The translations under genes were made by a program, and so were the position numbers. DNA of 64,000 nt. It comes from Atkinsonella hypoxylon. Lineage: Eukaryota; Ascomycota; Sordariomycetes; Hypocreales; Clavicipitaceae. The notes below the pieces were generated by a model. The model searched no databases and had not been told where the DNA came from. It worked only from the letters and a program-made list of their open reading frames with translations. Shown in pieces: positions 11,472 to 22,103 of this stretch (the first letter of the stretch is position 1; the number at the start of each line of letters is the position of its first letter). Location of the stretch: positions 1-64,000 of the forward strand of contig JFHB01000165.1 of the NCBI GenBank assembly GCA_000729835.1. Reading direction: 5' to 3'.

Positions 11472-13166
11472 CTACTCCGCTCCATCCATCTTCACATCAG
11501 GATCGATCTCGGTGCCCAAGTCCCTGTTCTCGAGGAACTTTCGATCCAGCAGTTCCTGCGGCAAGTACGTCTGTTTGACCCTGCCATCTCGGTAATTCGG
11601 CGGATACTTGTACTCAGCGCCGTAGCCCATATCACGCATCAGTCGCGTAGGTGCGTTGCGCAAATGCAAGGGAACAGGTAGGCTCGCCACACCTGGCTCT
11701 CGCAAGGCCGCGTAGGCATTGTTCAGTGCGCGGTAAGCACGCGTGCTCTTGGGGGCAAGACATAATGCGATGGCGCAATGTGCCAGGGGTATGCGGGCCT
11801 CCGGCATGCCAATCTGCTGCGTGGCGGTATAGGTTGCCGTCGCGAGGGGAAGCAGAGTATTATCTGCTAGGCCAACGTCCTCGGAAGCAATGACGACCAT
11901 GCGTCGTGCAATGAATAGAGGGTCTTCCCCGGATTGAAGCATGCGAGCTAGATAGTACACTGCCGCATCAGGATCGTTCCCGCGCACAGATTTGTGAAAG
12001 GCCGAGATGGAATCGTAATGCTGGTCGCCGCCCCTGTCATATACCAGCGTCTTTGTCAACGACGATTTGATATCCTCCTTCGTGATACCCTCTCGCGTCG
12101 TCAACGACAGAGCCAGCTCGAGTAGGTTGAGCGCCGTCCTAGCGTCTCCATCACTAAACCTTGCCAGATATCCCATCATCTCTGCGTCTATCAGCGGCGT
12201 AGGAGGATACACAGATTCCTCAGCTTCCCGAGCCCTCTTCAAGATGCCCATGATATCCTCCGTCGAAAGCGACTTGAGTATGAACGTCCTGCAGCGCGAC
12301 AACAGCGCATTCGCAACCTTGAAAGAAGGGTTTTCCGTCGTCGCACCTATTAAAGTCACAGTGCCAGCTTCCACGGGCTTGAGAAAGACGTCCTGCTGGG
12401 ACTTGTTAAAGCGGTGGATCTCGTCGCAAAAGATGATAGTCTTGCGCCCCGTCAGGTTAAGCTCACTCGCCGCTTCCTCGAACAGCTTCTTGCACTCCCC
12501 GACCCCCGTGCTGGTTGCGTTGAGCTCGATGAAGCGGCTTCCTACCATCTGAGAAATACACCTTGCAATTGTGGTCTTGCCCGTCCCAGACGCACCCCAC
12601 AATATCATTGATGGCACGCGGTTCGACTCGATTAACGATCGCAAAACACCGTTGGGGCCAACGAGATCCTGTCCGCATACTTCATCCAGCGTCTTGGGCC
12701 GCATCCTCTCCGCCAACGGCGCACTCCGCAGCTTCTTGGCCTTTTTCACCACCTTTCCACCGTCCAAGATCCCATTCAGACCGATGTTCATGCCATTCAC
12801 TCCATTCTCTTTCTGACCACGCTCTGGAATACTACTTGAGAGACCTGTGCCCTCGTTCTCCGCGCCGGGACCTTCCTCAAATACCCTCTTCTTTCCTACA
12901 ATGGGCGGGAAGGTCCCGTTCACAAGCGGCGCTAATGTCTTGCCATCTGACTGGATTCGCTTCGGGGCCGGCGTAGAAAAGAAGTTCGATGCGGTCCGCT
13001 TCTGCTGAGAGGATGGCTGTGTTGCGGGCGTCCCGTTAGGTGCCTGTGATGCTGGTGGCGACTCCTGAGTTGTGTCGACGATGAAGCTCGTGCAACCGGA
13101 GTCAATGTGGTTGTTGATTTCGGACGATTTAACAGATTTGTTGCAGATGGGACAGTCGACTGCCAT
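11472..13166 (-). CDS. MGS1: AAA+ ATPase Mgs1 / WRNIP1 with UBZ zinc finger
   Basis: A single exon of 564 residues. The reading frame stays open upstream to 13289, but without an ATG. The ATG at 13166 has a good context (GCC before it, G after) and puts the zinc finger right at the N-terminus, as in the family. UBZ4 finger: Cys5, Cys8, His20, Cys25. A disordered linker runs to about 150. The AAA+ core has Walker A GASGTGKTT at 191-199, Walker B IIFCDE at about 244-249, sensor 1 GATTENPSF, and SRCR for the arginine finger. The C-terminal MgsA/WRNIP1 oligomerisation domain includes DGDARTALNLLE and RGNDPDAAVYYLARML. It acts at stalled forks with PCNA and polymerase delta and binds ubiquitin. 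Confidence 0.94.
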   Translation of the reverse strand: MAVDCPICNKSVKSSEINNHIDSGCTSFIVDTTQESPPASQAPNGTPATQPSSQQKRTASNFFSTPAPKRIQSDGKTLAPLVNGTFPPIVGKKRVFEEGPGAENEGTGLSSSIPERGQKENGVNGMNIGLNGILDGGKVVKKAKKLRSAPLAERMRPKTLDEVCGQDLVGPNGVLRSLIESNRVPSMILWGASGTGKTTIARCISQMVGSRFIELNATSTGVGECKKLFEEAASELNLTGRKTIIFCDEIHRFNKSQQDVFLKPVEAGTVTLIGATTENPSFKVANALLSRCRTFILKSLSTEDIMGILKRAREAEESVYPPTPLIDAEMMGYLARFSDGDARTALNLLELALSLTTREGITKEDIKSSLTKTLVYDRGGDQHYDSISAFHKSVRGNDPDAAVYYLARMLQSGEDPLFIARRMVVIASEDVGLADNTLLPLATATYTATQQIGMPEARIPLAHCAIALCLAPKSTRAYRALNNAYAALREPGVASLPVPLHLRNAPTRLMRDMGYGAEYKYPPNYRDGRVKQTYLPQELLDRKFLENRDLGTEIDPDVKMDGAE

Positions 13167-13430
13167 GGCCCGGTAATTAGGAGAACGGTTATTGAAAGAC
13201 TGAGGCGCGTAGTTGTTTGCATTAGCGGAAGAATGGTTTTGTCGTGGTGAATTCCAATTGGATAATGCTCGGGAGGTAATATTTCCCACCTGTAATACTG
13301 GACGTGTTCTGAAACTTTGTCCTCTGAGCTCCCAGCGCCGTTAGAAACCTGTTGGGGGCCGCTGCTTCTATCAATGGCTGGGGTAACTAGTTAGTTATGA
13401 CGCGCCGTCGGTTTTGCCTGCCGCGCCGCG

Positions 13431-13480
13431 GTTGGTGTGGATTGGTGTGGATTGGTGTGGGTTGGTGTGGGTTGGTGTGA
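13431..13480. repeat. 10-bp tandem repeat, five units
   Basis: Five contiguous copies of RTTGGTGTGR occur without indels. Confidence 0.9.
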
Positions 13481-13512
13481 GGCAGGGGTCCGACTTGTTG
13501 AAGAAGCCGCCT

Positions 13513-13541
13513 GGCATGGCATGGCATGGCATGACATGGCA
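13513..13541. repeat. 5-bp tandem repeat (GGCAT)
   Basis: GGCAT is repeated about six times with one GACAT variant. It lies about 30 bp from the 10-bp repeat, upstream of MGS1. Confidence 0.85.
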
Positions 13542-14059
13542 TACATGATATCCTCAAGAACTGGACAGTTGCGCATTAGCATTCTGGCCGTGTGATTGGA
13601 TCCCAGCATGCGTTTCTATTGTGAACTAGGATAATGCTTGACTTCAATGTAAACGTTCTAACAACCCAAGTTTACACATTCGGAAGGTTCTAAACATCAC
13701 TTCACAGCAGAGACATGTGCTTCGCCCAGTCCCCTTGAGCCCGTCTATATTTCGAGCTCCATCTATACCGAAAGGGCTATTCTTACCCGAGTATCGCATA
13801 GTAGACATATGAATTTAGCCGCCTACGAGCACTCCGTCCCAACTACATATGTCGAAGCAACCGAAAACTCCTCCCCTCTCAATTCAAACGCCGAAACATA
13901 TGCTTGCCAGCAACGCCGCTGACGTTGCGCTGTGTCGTCAATCGCTTCCAAGTAATGCTGGATGCCTCTAAAGAGACAATGAACATAAAAGAGTCGGTCC
14001 TGTTGTCCCGCTACACTGACACAGACATACAACCGTATCTCGCACGAATCCTAGAATTG

Positions 14060-16325
14060 CTAAACCGATGTCTTCATTGTCCGAATTTTCGGTGAAGAAA
14101 TGGTGTGTTCGGCTTTTCTCTTGCCCAGTACAGGTTCCGATGTCCATCCCGAAAACCCGGGCGTTGCCTCGCGGTCCCTGGTTGCCTCTGCATGGCAAGA
14201 TGCGTGGAAGGCTCTGTTGCCAACAAGCACTGCGTCGAGCCAGACCCATTCCTGGGCCGTGTCCAGCCACTTGTTCTCGAACTTCTCCTGGCAGATAGGA
14301 CAAACATTGTTGATACCACTGGCAGGATCCGGAACAGGTATATACTTAGGTCCCTGTTCAGCTTCCAGAGCTTGACGAGCGCCATCATCTGACACAGAAA
14401 TGTGATCGGAATCGACTACTTCACGAGAACGGAGCCAGTCCTACGAATACTATCAGTCATGTCATCTACAAGAAGAATCACGCCTTGCTATAACTCGAAA
14501 ACGTACCTGATGGTCCACATACCAACTACGGTGTGTGCCTCGTTTCTCTGCTTCGGTGGCTCTTTGGTGGACGCGGAAATGCCAATCCATATGGGCCATT
14601 TTCTTCTTCTTCCCTTCTTCGTCGTTCTGAAAACGTCTGCCGCATTGCGTGCATGGTGGTCCGAGGTTGTCATACAGTGCTGCGATGGCATCGGGACGAT
14701 ACCTGATTCATGTTAGATGCGTCATCTTTCTTTTCGCCAAGAGTATACTGGTCACTTACTGTTGCTTCAAGGCCGCTTCATTCAAGGTGCCTCCATTCAC
14801 AGTCCCATCTCCGTGTTGGATGGTAGCTGCTTTTGCAGAGGCCAGAATACTGGATATATTTGGAGGTAGGATTGATGGGGTGACTGGGGGCGGATGAATT
14901 ACTGCAGGACTTGCTGTAGTCGTTGATGTAGAGGAAAGCATGCCAGCCTGGCGAAGCTGATTTAAAAGAGCCAGCGGGTCTTGCCGCGGCGGCTGTGATA
15001 GTTTGACCGTCTCAGCATGGGCTGGAGGCGGTGATCGAATCGCGGGAGTCGCTGTGAACGGAGGCGGCGTGGGAGCCGATGATGCGCCTTGAGACACTGC
15101 TTGTCTAGCCATCAATGCTGCCATCGCCCCGGGGCCCAGAAGGGAGTCGAGAGTCACTTGAGGCTTGTATTCTGGTGCTAACACTGGAGCTGGGGTTACA
15201 GATGCAGAGTGAGGGGGCATGTATCCTGGAACTGGAGTAGAGTTCTGGGATGAAGGTGCTTTCCTCGTCACGGCAGCAAGTTCAGTTACTTTGTTTTTAA
15301 TGAGCTCAAGCTGTTCAGTAGGCAAGCTTGTACGTTGCACGATGCCCTGGAGATCAAGAAGAGCTCTAAGTCTGTTTTGGATACTAGCATCATGTGGGTT
15401 CTGAGTGAACTCTGCCTTCATGGCAACAATCAAGTTCTGAATGTCATTACTCAACGTTTCTACGCTTATTCCAACCGGTAATGCTGCCCCCGCAGACCCA
15501 TATGGCCCGGGAAGGGGAGGTTGGAAGGAACCCGGGGTAGAAGCATGTGGTTGAGGAGTTGATGAGCTTGGCGGAAACTGGCCGTTTGTCAGATTAGCCT
15601 CAACTTGGGCATGAGCCTGGGCAGTAAATGAATTTACCTGGGGCTGGCCAGGATAGGGTCCAGGTTCGCCTGGCCATCCTCCATTTACATAAGGATATTG
15701 TGCCTGTGCGTATACTCCTGGTGGTCCTCCGAAACCGCGCATTGATGGAGGTGTAGGTGTGTTACGATGTGGCATCATAACAGACCGAGGCCGCCCAGGG
15801 ATTGGGCCTTGTGGTGGCATCGTTGCTGCCCTGGCCTTCATCAGGGCATTTTCGATTGGCCGGACCAGCTCATGAGAGAAGACTGGTCGCGTATCCATGG
15901 ATCCAGGAACAGGATCTTTCCATGTCCTTAACATTTCTTCCATCTTCCTCCGTACGTTGCTGTCCACAACAGCATAGGATTCCATAAATGTTTTAAATAG
16001 ATTCCGGCCGAAGTATAATGTGTAAGGGGTACCGACGTTCTTGACAATAGAGTCCAGGACATAAAGCGACGGCAGTTTCTTACTCGGCGGGGTCTAATAG
16101 TGACGTTAGCTATTGTCATGTTTGCCTATAAATAGGGCTGCCCAGGCACATAAATCATCCTACCTTCAATATATGCTGCTGTAAGACTTCAGCGATGGCC
16201 AAAGCATGCTCTGTATTCTCCCGTGCAATGACCGTCAAGTTGCTGATTTCAAACCTCATATTCGAAGAGAGATCCTCCAAGGCAAGGCGGTAGTCCTCCG
16301 CAACTTCATCGGCTTCTGACGCCAT
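14060..16325 (-). CDS. PCF11: mRNA 3'-end processing factor Pcf11
   Basis: Four exons, 16325-16164, 16093-14760, 14702-14507 and 14440-14060, give 690 residues. The CTD-interacting domain occupies about 1-135, with the family pattern NSNLTVIARENTEHA-like at the start (here ISNLTVIARENTEHA) and KKLPSLYVLDSIVKNVG. The middle is Pro/Gln/Ala-rich. It includes a predicted helical stretch near 230-290 that may be the Rna14/Rna15 contact. The C-terminus has two zinc-finger parts: CTQCGRRF ... MDWHFRVHQR ... RSWYVDHQDW, and CPICQEKF ... WLDAVLVG ... FHASCH. These are the Clp1-binding and zinc regions of Pcf11. The last splice rebuilds Q-DWLRSRE. It joins the CF IA complex and couples cleavage to RNA polymerase II termination. 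Confidence 0.92.
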
Positions 16326-16578
16326 TGTTTATGATTCCCGTTTCTTTTAATGGAACGTGATTATCACCAGATTATTATTGACCCTCTGTCCGCCTAAGCA
16401 GAATGAAGTTTTGAACGTGGCACTGTCGTTATCAGACCTGCACCAAGTCGGCTCTGCCGAGGCAACGCACTTCAACTCTGGAACGAGAGATAGCACGACG
16501 AAGTAATAGAACCAAGCACAAGACGAATTGTGTAAAGTGATAAATATTGTTCACAGATCTCCCCCAAAAGGCTCCGCC
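16326..16578. promoter_or_regulatory. Shared divergent promoter, PCF11 and 113-aa gene
   Basis: 253 bp separate the two start codons. No individual element is identified. Confidence 0.4.
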
Positions 16579-16979
16579 ATGCCGTTGACAAACAGAAAGC
16601 CTCCTTGCTATACCAGATGCGATGATGCAAAGACGAGATTGTCTAGCTCACGAGGGTCATGGTCCGAAGATTGCGCGATAGAGTCAACGGTTTCTATGCA
16701 GGATGAGGATGTAGATCAAGCTACAAGCGACAGAAGATACGTCGATCCAATCAAGGAGTTTCAAGGTAGAGATTGTGATGAACTGCGCGATCGCGTGGTC
16801 GAACAAGATGAGCCCCAGGAAGTGTATTGGTAAGCAAAATTTCTGACAAGTCAGTCACAAGGCCGTGAATCGCATGTGTCCGATTCAGGTTGAAGATCGG
16901 TGGAGTTCCCAGAAAGGCATTCCAGAAGGAATGGGATGAAGGACTCGCGGGTTGTCGAGGGTGGACGTCGCGACCATAA
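16579..16979 (+). CDS. Hypothetical protein, 113 aa, two exons
   Basis: Exons are 16579-16829 and 16889-16979. The 59-nt intron has a GTAAGC donor, a TCTGAC branch candidate and a CAG acceptor, and the splice restores a Trp codon. The product is hydrophilic and acidic in its middle (QDEDVDQATSDRR). It has four cysteines and a C-terminal segment of basic/aromatic character (VYWLKIGGVPRKAFQKEW). There is no signal peptide or membrane span, and I do not recognise a family. The start is the first ATG, in the context GCCATGC, 253 bp from PCF11. The splice signals and sensible spliced reading frame argue for a gene; the lack of a recognised family keeps confidence moderate. Confidence 0.5.
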
Positions 16980-17357
16980 TGCGGTTGATGGTCACGTGCA
17001 CGTGCGGGTTCTTCGTAGATGTGGCTACGAATTCTTTCGAGCTCCACACCGAAATTAGTTTAATGTTAAGTGTTCACCTTGGTAATAAGGTACACACGCT
17101 TTGCAACATTGGCAAGAAGCCTAAAATACAACAAACAGGTTTCAAACTGAGTCTTGAGGATCGTTTCGAAGCGACTTAATGCTACAGTTTCGACGTTTAT
17201 ACATAATGCAATAAATTGGTAAGAAAACGCTCTAGTTCCCGTAGAGGAATTGGTATCATCTAATTCAAAAACATGTGTTCCGTTCTACGCTCTCCTCGTT
17301 CAGCGCTAGCCATTGATCGCTCTTCTTTGATAGATCTCTCCGGTTACTCGTTGGCTC
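16980..17357. other. Convergent intergenic region
   Basis: Nothing recognisable in 378 bp between two convergent 3' ends. Confidence 0.4.
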
Positions 17358-18218
17358 TCAGATTCGGTTCAGATGAGACGCTTCAGAATACATACTGCTT
17401 CGGGGATGAACGTTGTGATTCATAGGGTGCAAAGCGGTATCCGGCCGCCTAACTTCGGGCACAATCGGGCTCCGTCGATCATTGCGCCCAGCGTCGCGCT
17501 CCATATCCTGATGAGCTGAGAAGGGGCCACTGATGTTGGGGCGATTGCAACTGAACTTCTTCTCCCCAGTTTTTTCCTTGGCTTTCCCCCATAAGAAGTT
17601 CATGACTTTGCCTTGAGGCGTTTTTTCATTGAAGTAGGAGGGAGAGGATCCTGTGCTGGACGAGTAATCCGGCAGAGTGTCTCGTCCATTCTTCGCCAGC
17701 GAACCGTGATCGCGGATGTCTCGCGAGTTGACTCCTTCCTTGCCATCTCTCCAGATGAGAGAACCGATGATGTAGAGTATACCAAAGATCAGGGAAAGAA
17801 TTGCTGAAGCCAATACAAGCTTGGAAAAGTGTGGTCCCAATTCGTCAGTGGCACTTGCGGGCTTGTTAAGGTTGCCAAGAATGTTGCAACCAATCATGAC
17901 CATGGCAAGGCCAATCCAGGAATGACCATGAAAGTCGGACAATACCGGCCATGTCTTCCTGTAATAATTCTGTGTGGCCTTGAAGGGCAGCTCAGAGACC
18001 ATAAGAAAAAGAGATATGATGCTTGCAAAGCACAGAGAGGCACATTCGAAGACGAAGTAGGCGCGGTCCTTGTCGACTTTGATAATGAGAACCCAGCAAG
18101 ACGTGGTGATTGCAAGGAGAGTAATGATGGAGAAAACTCGCAAGATTTGCAAAATCACCATGCCAGCGCCCTTGATCGCGGCAGGTTTGAAAAGCTTGAT
18201 GAGGATCATCCAGATCAT
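17358..18218 (-). CDS. Four-helix fungal membrane protein of unknown function
   Basis: A single exon of 286 residues. Four hydrophobic segments lie at about 20-47, 55-76, 97-116 and 131-156, followed by a ~125-residue hydrophilic Ser/Arg/Pro-rich tail, presumably cytosolic. There is no cleavable signal; the first span starts close to the N-terminus. The conserved-looking core (ILRVFSIITLLAI, then FVFECASL, then GHSWIGLAMVMIGCNILGNLN) resembles a fungal-specific family of uncharacterised membrane proteins (DUF7598-like, from memory). No function can be assigned. Confidence 0.75.
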   Translation of the reverse strand: MIWMILIKLFKPAAIKGAGMVILQILRVFSIITLLAITTSCWVLIIKVDKDRAYFVFECASLCFASIISLFLMVSELPFKATQNYYRKTWPVLSDFHGHSWIGLAMVMIGCNILGNLNKPASATDELGPHFSKLVLASAILSLIFGILYIIGSLIWRDGKEGVNSRDIRDHGSLAKNGRDTLPDYSSSTGSSPSYFNEKTPQGKVMNFLWGKAKEKTGEKKFSCNRPNISGPFSAHQDMERDAGRNDRRSPIVPEVRRPDTALHPMNHNVHPRSSMYSEASHLNRI

Positions 18219-19876
18219 CTTGAGCGATTGAGAAGGTATACGTCAACGTAACTAACTATACAGACGACAAATCAGAAACCTGTGGTCGAGTAACTGCCGG
18301 GGCGTTTTGAGTTGGCTCCTACCTACTGAAGGGTCGACTGCTTTCACCAGCAGACAAAGATGTTGATTTCACGCGAACTGGAAACTGTAGATAGCATTCG
18401 TCCACACACGAGTGAAGATAGTGACAGCAAGAAGATCAAGCTGTTGATGCTGCAGAAATGCTAATGGAGCCAGCTCCGGAGATGCTATTTAGAGAAATAC
18501 AAGAAGAATGAATGCGTAACACCAAAGAGGGAAGAGGACGACAAAAGAGATTGGAATAAGGATAGGTCCTTAATGTGCCATTGTCAATGCGGTCGATAAT
18601 ACGAAGGACGGCGAGCAAAATGAATAACAAGGCTGGGCTGCGACTGGTCTTTTATTAACTCGCAGCTGGCACAGTCTGTGAACAGTCACGGCACAGGAAA
18701 AGAGATTCATTCGCAGCAACAGGTGAGGCAGCAGGCAGCAAACCATGAATAGTTAGTCAGACATCCATGTTCGGCCTGAACGCCAAGCACCGCGTTTGGG
18801 CGGGAAGCGCTGGGTCGCGGCGCGCAAGACAAACGGCGTCTACGGAATAGGAGGCGGATGATTCGTAACACCGTGTTTGTCCAGTCAACTTTGCAGCTTT
18901 GCAGCGCATTACTTTCGGGCTCGTGCAAGCCAATCAGTGGGACAAAGCACACAAAAGATGCAAAGTACGAGGCCGGATGGGCAAGATGGAATTGTTTCAT
19001 GGCCGGCTTCATGGGCCGCGAGGGACGAGGCCGGACGAAGCCGTGAGCAGTGACGGTCGGGATGCTGTCGCAGCGGGCCTCCCTCAGTCTGACTCAGTCT
19101 GAAGGATCTGAGTCCCAAGGACGGGCGTCTGATGCGACGCAAAGGCGCCTTGCTTGACGGCCAATGAATCTCAAAAGGCATCGAGGTGAAGAAAGCAGGC
19201 CTGACGCAAGGACCGGCTCACAGATTCTCATGTGCAGGGATGTAGTTCGAGATTGATTGGCTAGCGATGGCCGGTGCGTCGTCCTTGGAGGCAACTGGGG
19301 GGCTTCATAGGGCCCCTGGGTCTTCGTAGAGGGCATGACTTAATCCCGCGCTTGCAAACTGAATGGAATGGCCGTTCCCGAATGGTCTGTGTGCCTGCCC
19401 GACTTTGTCATCAAGCTGCTTGCTAGTTAGCACTCAGGTGAACCTTGTACGCCAACTGGGCTGCCATCAATGGCCGACAATAGTTAGAGCCTTACATACG
19501 GAATATCCGTACACCTTGCAGAAAGGACCCAGTTATTTAAATTCAAATTATCTTCATGTTCAAAAATAGTCCGCCCGGCCCCATATTAGTAGAGTAACCT
19601 GCAGCCGTGGCGTTGGCCGCGCTTGGTTACACAAGCGCCGGCATGCAAGTTCGTACCAACAAAATGTAACACCTGATTGGCTCACTTCCCCTGCATCAAC
19701 CCTCACGGTCGGCCACCTCATCTCGACCCTGACCTCCGCCCAACCGTCAATTTTCCTTTTTTCTCCTTCGACTTCGTTTTGCCTTCCGTCTCCCTGTTCC
19801 AACATCCACTTTAAACATCCATCACAACCGCTTCTCTCAAATCGAAGGGGTTTCCTCTGCTGCTTGACTGGATAAC
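18219..19876. other. Divergent intergenic region, 1.66 kb
   Basis: It carries the upstream regions of the four-helix protein and the SERF-like gene. Open frames at 18.7-19.35 kb overlap on both strands with low-complexity content. I support none. Confidence 0.5.
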
Positions 19877-20311
19877 ATGGCCCGAGGAAACCAGCGTGAC
19901 AAAGCCCGCGAGGCTAACCAGAAAAAGCAGGCCTCCATGGTACCAATTTCCCGCGAGATCAGGATACACTGCTTCACTGCCCATCCTCGACTTTATCCAT
20001 CGTCTCCCAACACGCATGCTGCATGTGTCACTCCGCTGACCGTTTGACGTTGAACAGAAAAAGGCCAACAACATGAGCGGAACGGAAATGCAGCGTGCCA
20101 AAGAAAGCGCCGCTGACATTATGCGCGCCAAGCAGGCGGCAGGTGAGATCTATGTCCTTGCCATGTGGATGACGACTCTGGTCATCTGTTTCGTCACTCC
20201 TCGAGCTTCTTTTCGATGAGTATGCAGCAACGTACATCCTGCTAATATCTTCTCTCTTTCCCCTACCTCCCAGCCGAAGCGAAAAAGGCTGAAGCCGCCG
20301 CCAAGAAGTGA
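19877..20311 (+). CDS. SERF/4F5-like small basic protein
   Basis: Exons 19877-19939, 20058-20142 and 20274-20311 give 61 residues. It is too finely split to appear as a long frame. The N-terminus MARGNQRDKAREANQKKQ matches the 4F5/SERF signature (RGNQRD, REKNxKK). The rest is Ala/Lys/Glu-rich and highly charged, and ends KKAEAAAKK. Family members are small, disordered RNA- and amyloid-binding proteins; the role here is inferred. Both introns have good donors (GTACCA, GTGAGA) and CTGAC- or CTAAT-like branch sites, and the exon phases close exactly. Confidence 0.85.
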
Positions 20312-20998
20312 ACGCAACTTGGTACAAACTTCTTGTGCCCACCTTGACCCGACACTCACGACACGATATAATACTGCACGGCCGGATTTCTTTGGCGTAT
20401 GAAGAAATAGGATCGTTCTCATTCTAGGATACTACATGGCGAAGGCGGTGTATGTGACTTTCGGCTTAGGCGCTCTGGGTTCCTTTCGGTAGGCGCTTAA
20501 TAAACCAACCTTTGCTGCTCACTGGTGGCCTTGTAACCCTCTGGGTAAGTAGTATTGCTAGACACGAGCTACTTTTGCCCATTTGTACACGAGCGCAGTA
20601 GCACACGACGATCGTCTCCCGTCTCCCGTTTCTCTCTTATTTTTTTAATTTTGTTTTTTTTTCCCCTGTTCGTATGATTTTATTTTTATGCAATAATGCC
20701 ATTCATATTGATAGAAAGAACATATTTAAAACAGTTATACGGCAAAGGGGTATTGTGCTCTCCATCAAGTCCGTTTTGCCCCTCGGGTCCGTCATCAAGA
20801 GCCTTGTTCGGTTTTTCCAAAGGGGCAGGCCATTCGTACGCGAAAAACGACTGAATCAAGAGCATATTGAATCACCTCACATCATACCAACCAACCGGGC
20901 CTACAGGAATGCCCCAGCCAGCCATGTAGCGTTTATTCATGACAAAGGAGTACCTACGTTGCAGCTAAATTCAAAAACTTCCAATTTGCTAAAGCATA
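20312..20998. other. Convergent intergenic region
   Basis: This contains the 3' flanks of the SERF-like and cupredoxin genes. A T-rich stretch lies at 20640-20662. An open frame running from 20674 on the plus strand is mostly antisense to the cupredoxin gene. Confidence 0.5.
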
Positions 20999-22103
20999 TT
21001 ATTGCATGGAGTCCATTATGGGCAACGCACCTGGGGCGTATTGTCAGCAAAGACAGTTTACCTAGTTGGATCGACGATGGCGCTTTTTCAAACTCACCTC
21101 CCGTTCCGCCGAATGCGCCAACACCTTGTGCTTGTGCGTTAGGGAATGCGCCAGCATTGCACACAACATGGCAAGTGCAAGATCCATCGGCTCCAACGGT
21201 TCCCCTGCCTGAAGTAACACCGGTGCCTCCTGGCTTAACAGCACCAGCGGGAGGCGCACCACCTTGCTGTTCACCAGTAATAGGAGAGCCCGTTCTAGTG
21301 CCATTTTGTTGGAGGGCCCTGCTCTTGAATATAGGATGAGTCTTCTCTGGAGTTGGGTTGATGGAGAAAACCATGCCCTTGCTGCAATGACCCGTTTGTC
21401 GGCAGTAGAACCCTAATTATGTGTCAGGTCTCATACATCATTCTCGCCAGACATACTGGGAACAAAGCGACTTACAAAGAGGATTGGAAGTCTTGATCTT
21501 CATAGCGACCTGTGGAGGGGGTGAAATACTGTTATCAGGATTGGCGACGAATCCGGAATCCAAGCCACCAGGCAATGTCTGGCAGGGATTGTCGAAGGAT
21601 GATTGTGTTACGGTATGGTTCTGAGCCAGGAACTGAAAGACAACGGTGTCGTCAACTGGGATGTTGTTCAGCTGCTCGGGCTGGAAGGTCAACATCCCAC
21701 CCGGACCACCAACCTTTACGGTATGGCTGGCGCCCTTGGCTGGAATGGTAGCGGTTGCGCCCTCTGCGATGGTTCTTGAGCGGTTGTAATCATTATTAGA
21801 GCTTGCGGGCACTGCATCTCCCGCGCCAACAGCAGCCTGTTGGTTGATGGTGGTTGTGGAAGCACTGTGGTTGATGGTGGTTGTGGAAGCACTGTCGCCC
21901 TGATTAGCGACAATTATGACCATCTCGGAACGAGCATCTGCTGCGGTGCCGGCACCTCGCATTCCATTAACAGCCATCATGTCACGAGTATCGTGTTCGG
22001 TTTCGACGTTGCGTGGAATGACTTTGGGAGAGGAGATGTCGGCGACCCGTCGAGCCATTGAGAGAGGGGCCGCAGCCACAAAAGCTATTGTTGCGAACTT
22101 CAT
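20999..22103 (-). CDS. Secreted cupredoxin-domain protein
   Basis: Exons 22103-21476, 21412-21098 and 21030-20999 give 324 residues. A signal peptide (MKFATIAFVAAAPLSMA) leads a Ser/Thr/Asn-rich segment. The cupredoxin domain, about 125-240, shows all four type-1 copper ligands: His in AQNHTV, Cys in LWFYC, His in TGHC and Met in KGMVF. The first splice is essential because it creates the Trp of LWFYC. The C-terminal third is Gly/Ala-rich, and no GPI-type hydrophobic tail is seen with the chosen last exon. The last intron is supported by GTGAGT, GCTGACAA and CAG, but the extreme C-terminus is the least certain part. Related extracellular serine-rich proteins are common in fungi; redox or surface roles are inferred. 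Confidence 0.82.
21841..21894. repeat. 27-bp exact tandem duplication inside the cupredoxin gene
   Basis: Two identical 27-bp units at 21841-21867 and 21868-21894 encode a nine-residue repeat of the form HSASTTTIN (the second copy is partly altered at its flank) in the Thr-rich linker. The duplication keeps frame. Confidence 0.9.

Larger units (their letters stand above)
13167..14059. other. Intergenic region upstream of MGS1, downstream of PCF11
   Basis: It holds the MGS1 promoter and two short tandem repeats (13431-13480 and 13513-13541). No gene is supported. Confidence 0.5.

Noticed and set aside
13167..13289. N-terminal extension of 41 residues on MGS1
   Set aside because: The extension starts with GTG, not ATG, and contains no internal Met. 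The zinc finger normally starts close to the N-terminus.
13431..13541. CRISPR-like array
   Set aside because: The units are contiguous tandem repeats without spacers and the genome is eukaryotic.
20674..21339. 221-aa plus-strand frame
   Set aside because: It overlaps the cupredoxin gene antisense over most of its length and has no motif. The minus-strand gene has a signal peptide, copper ligands and good introns.
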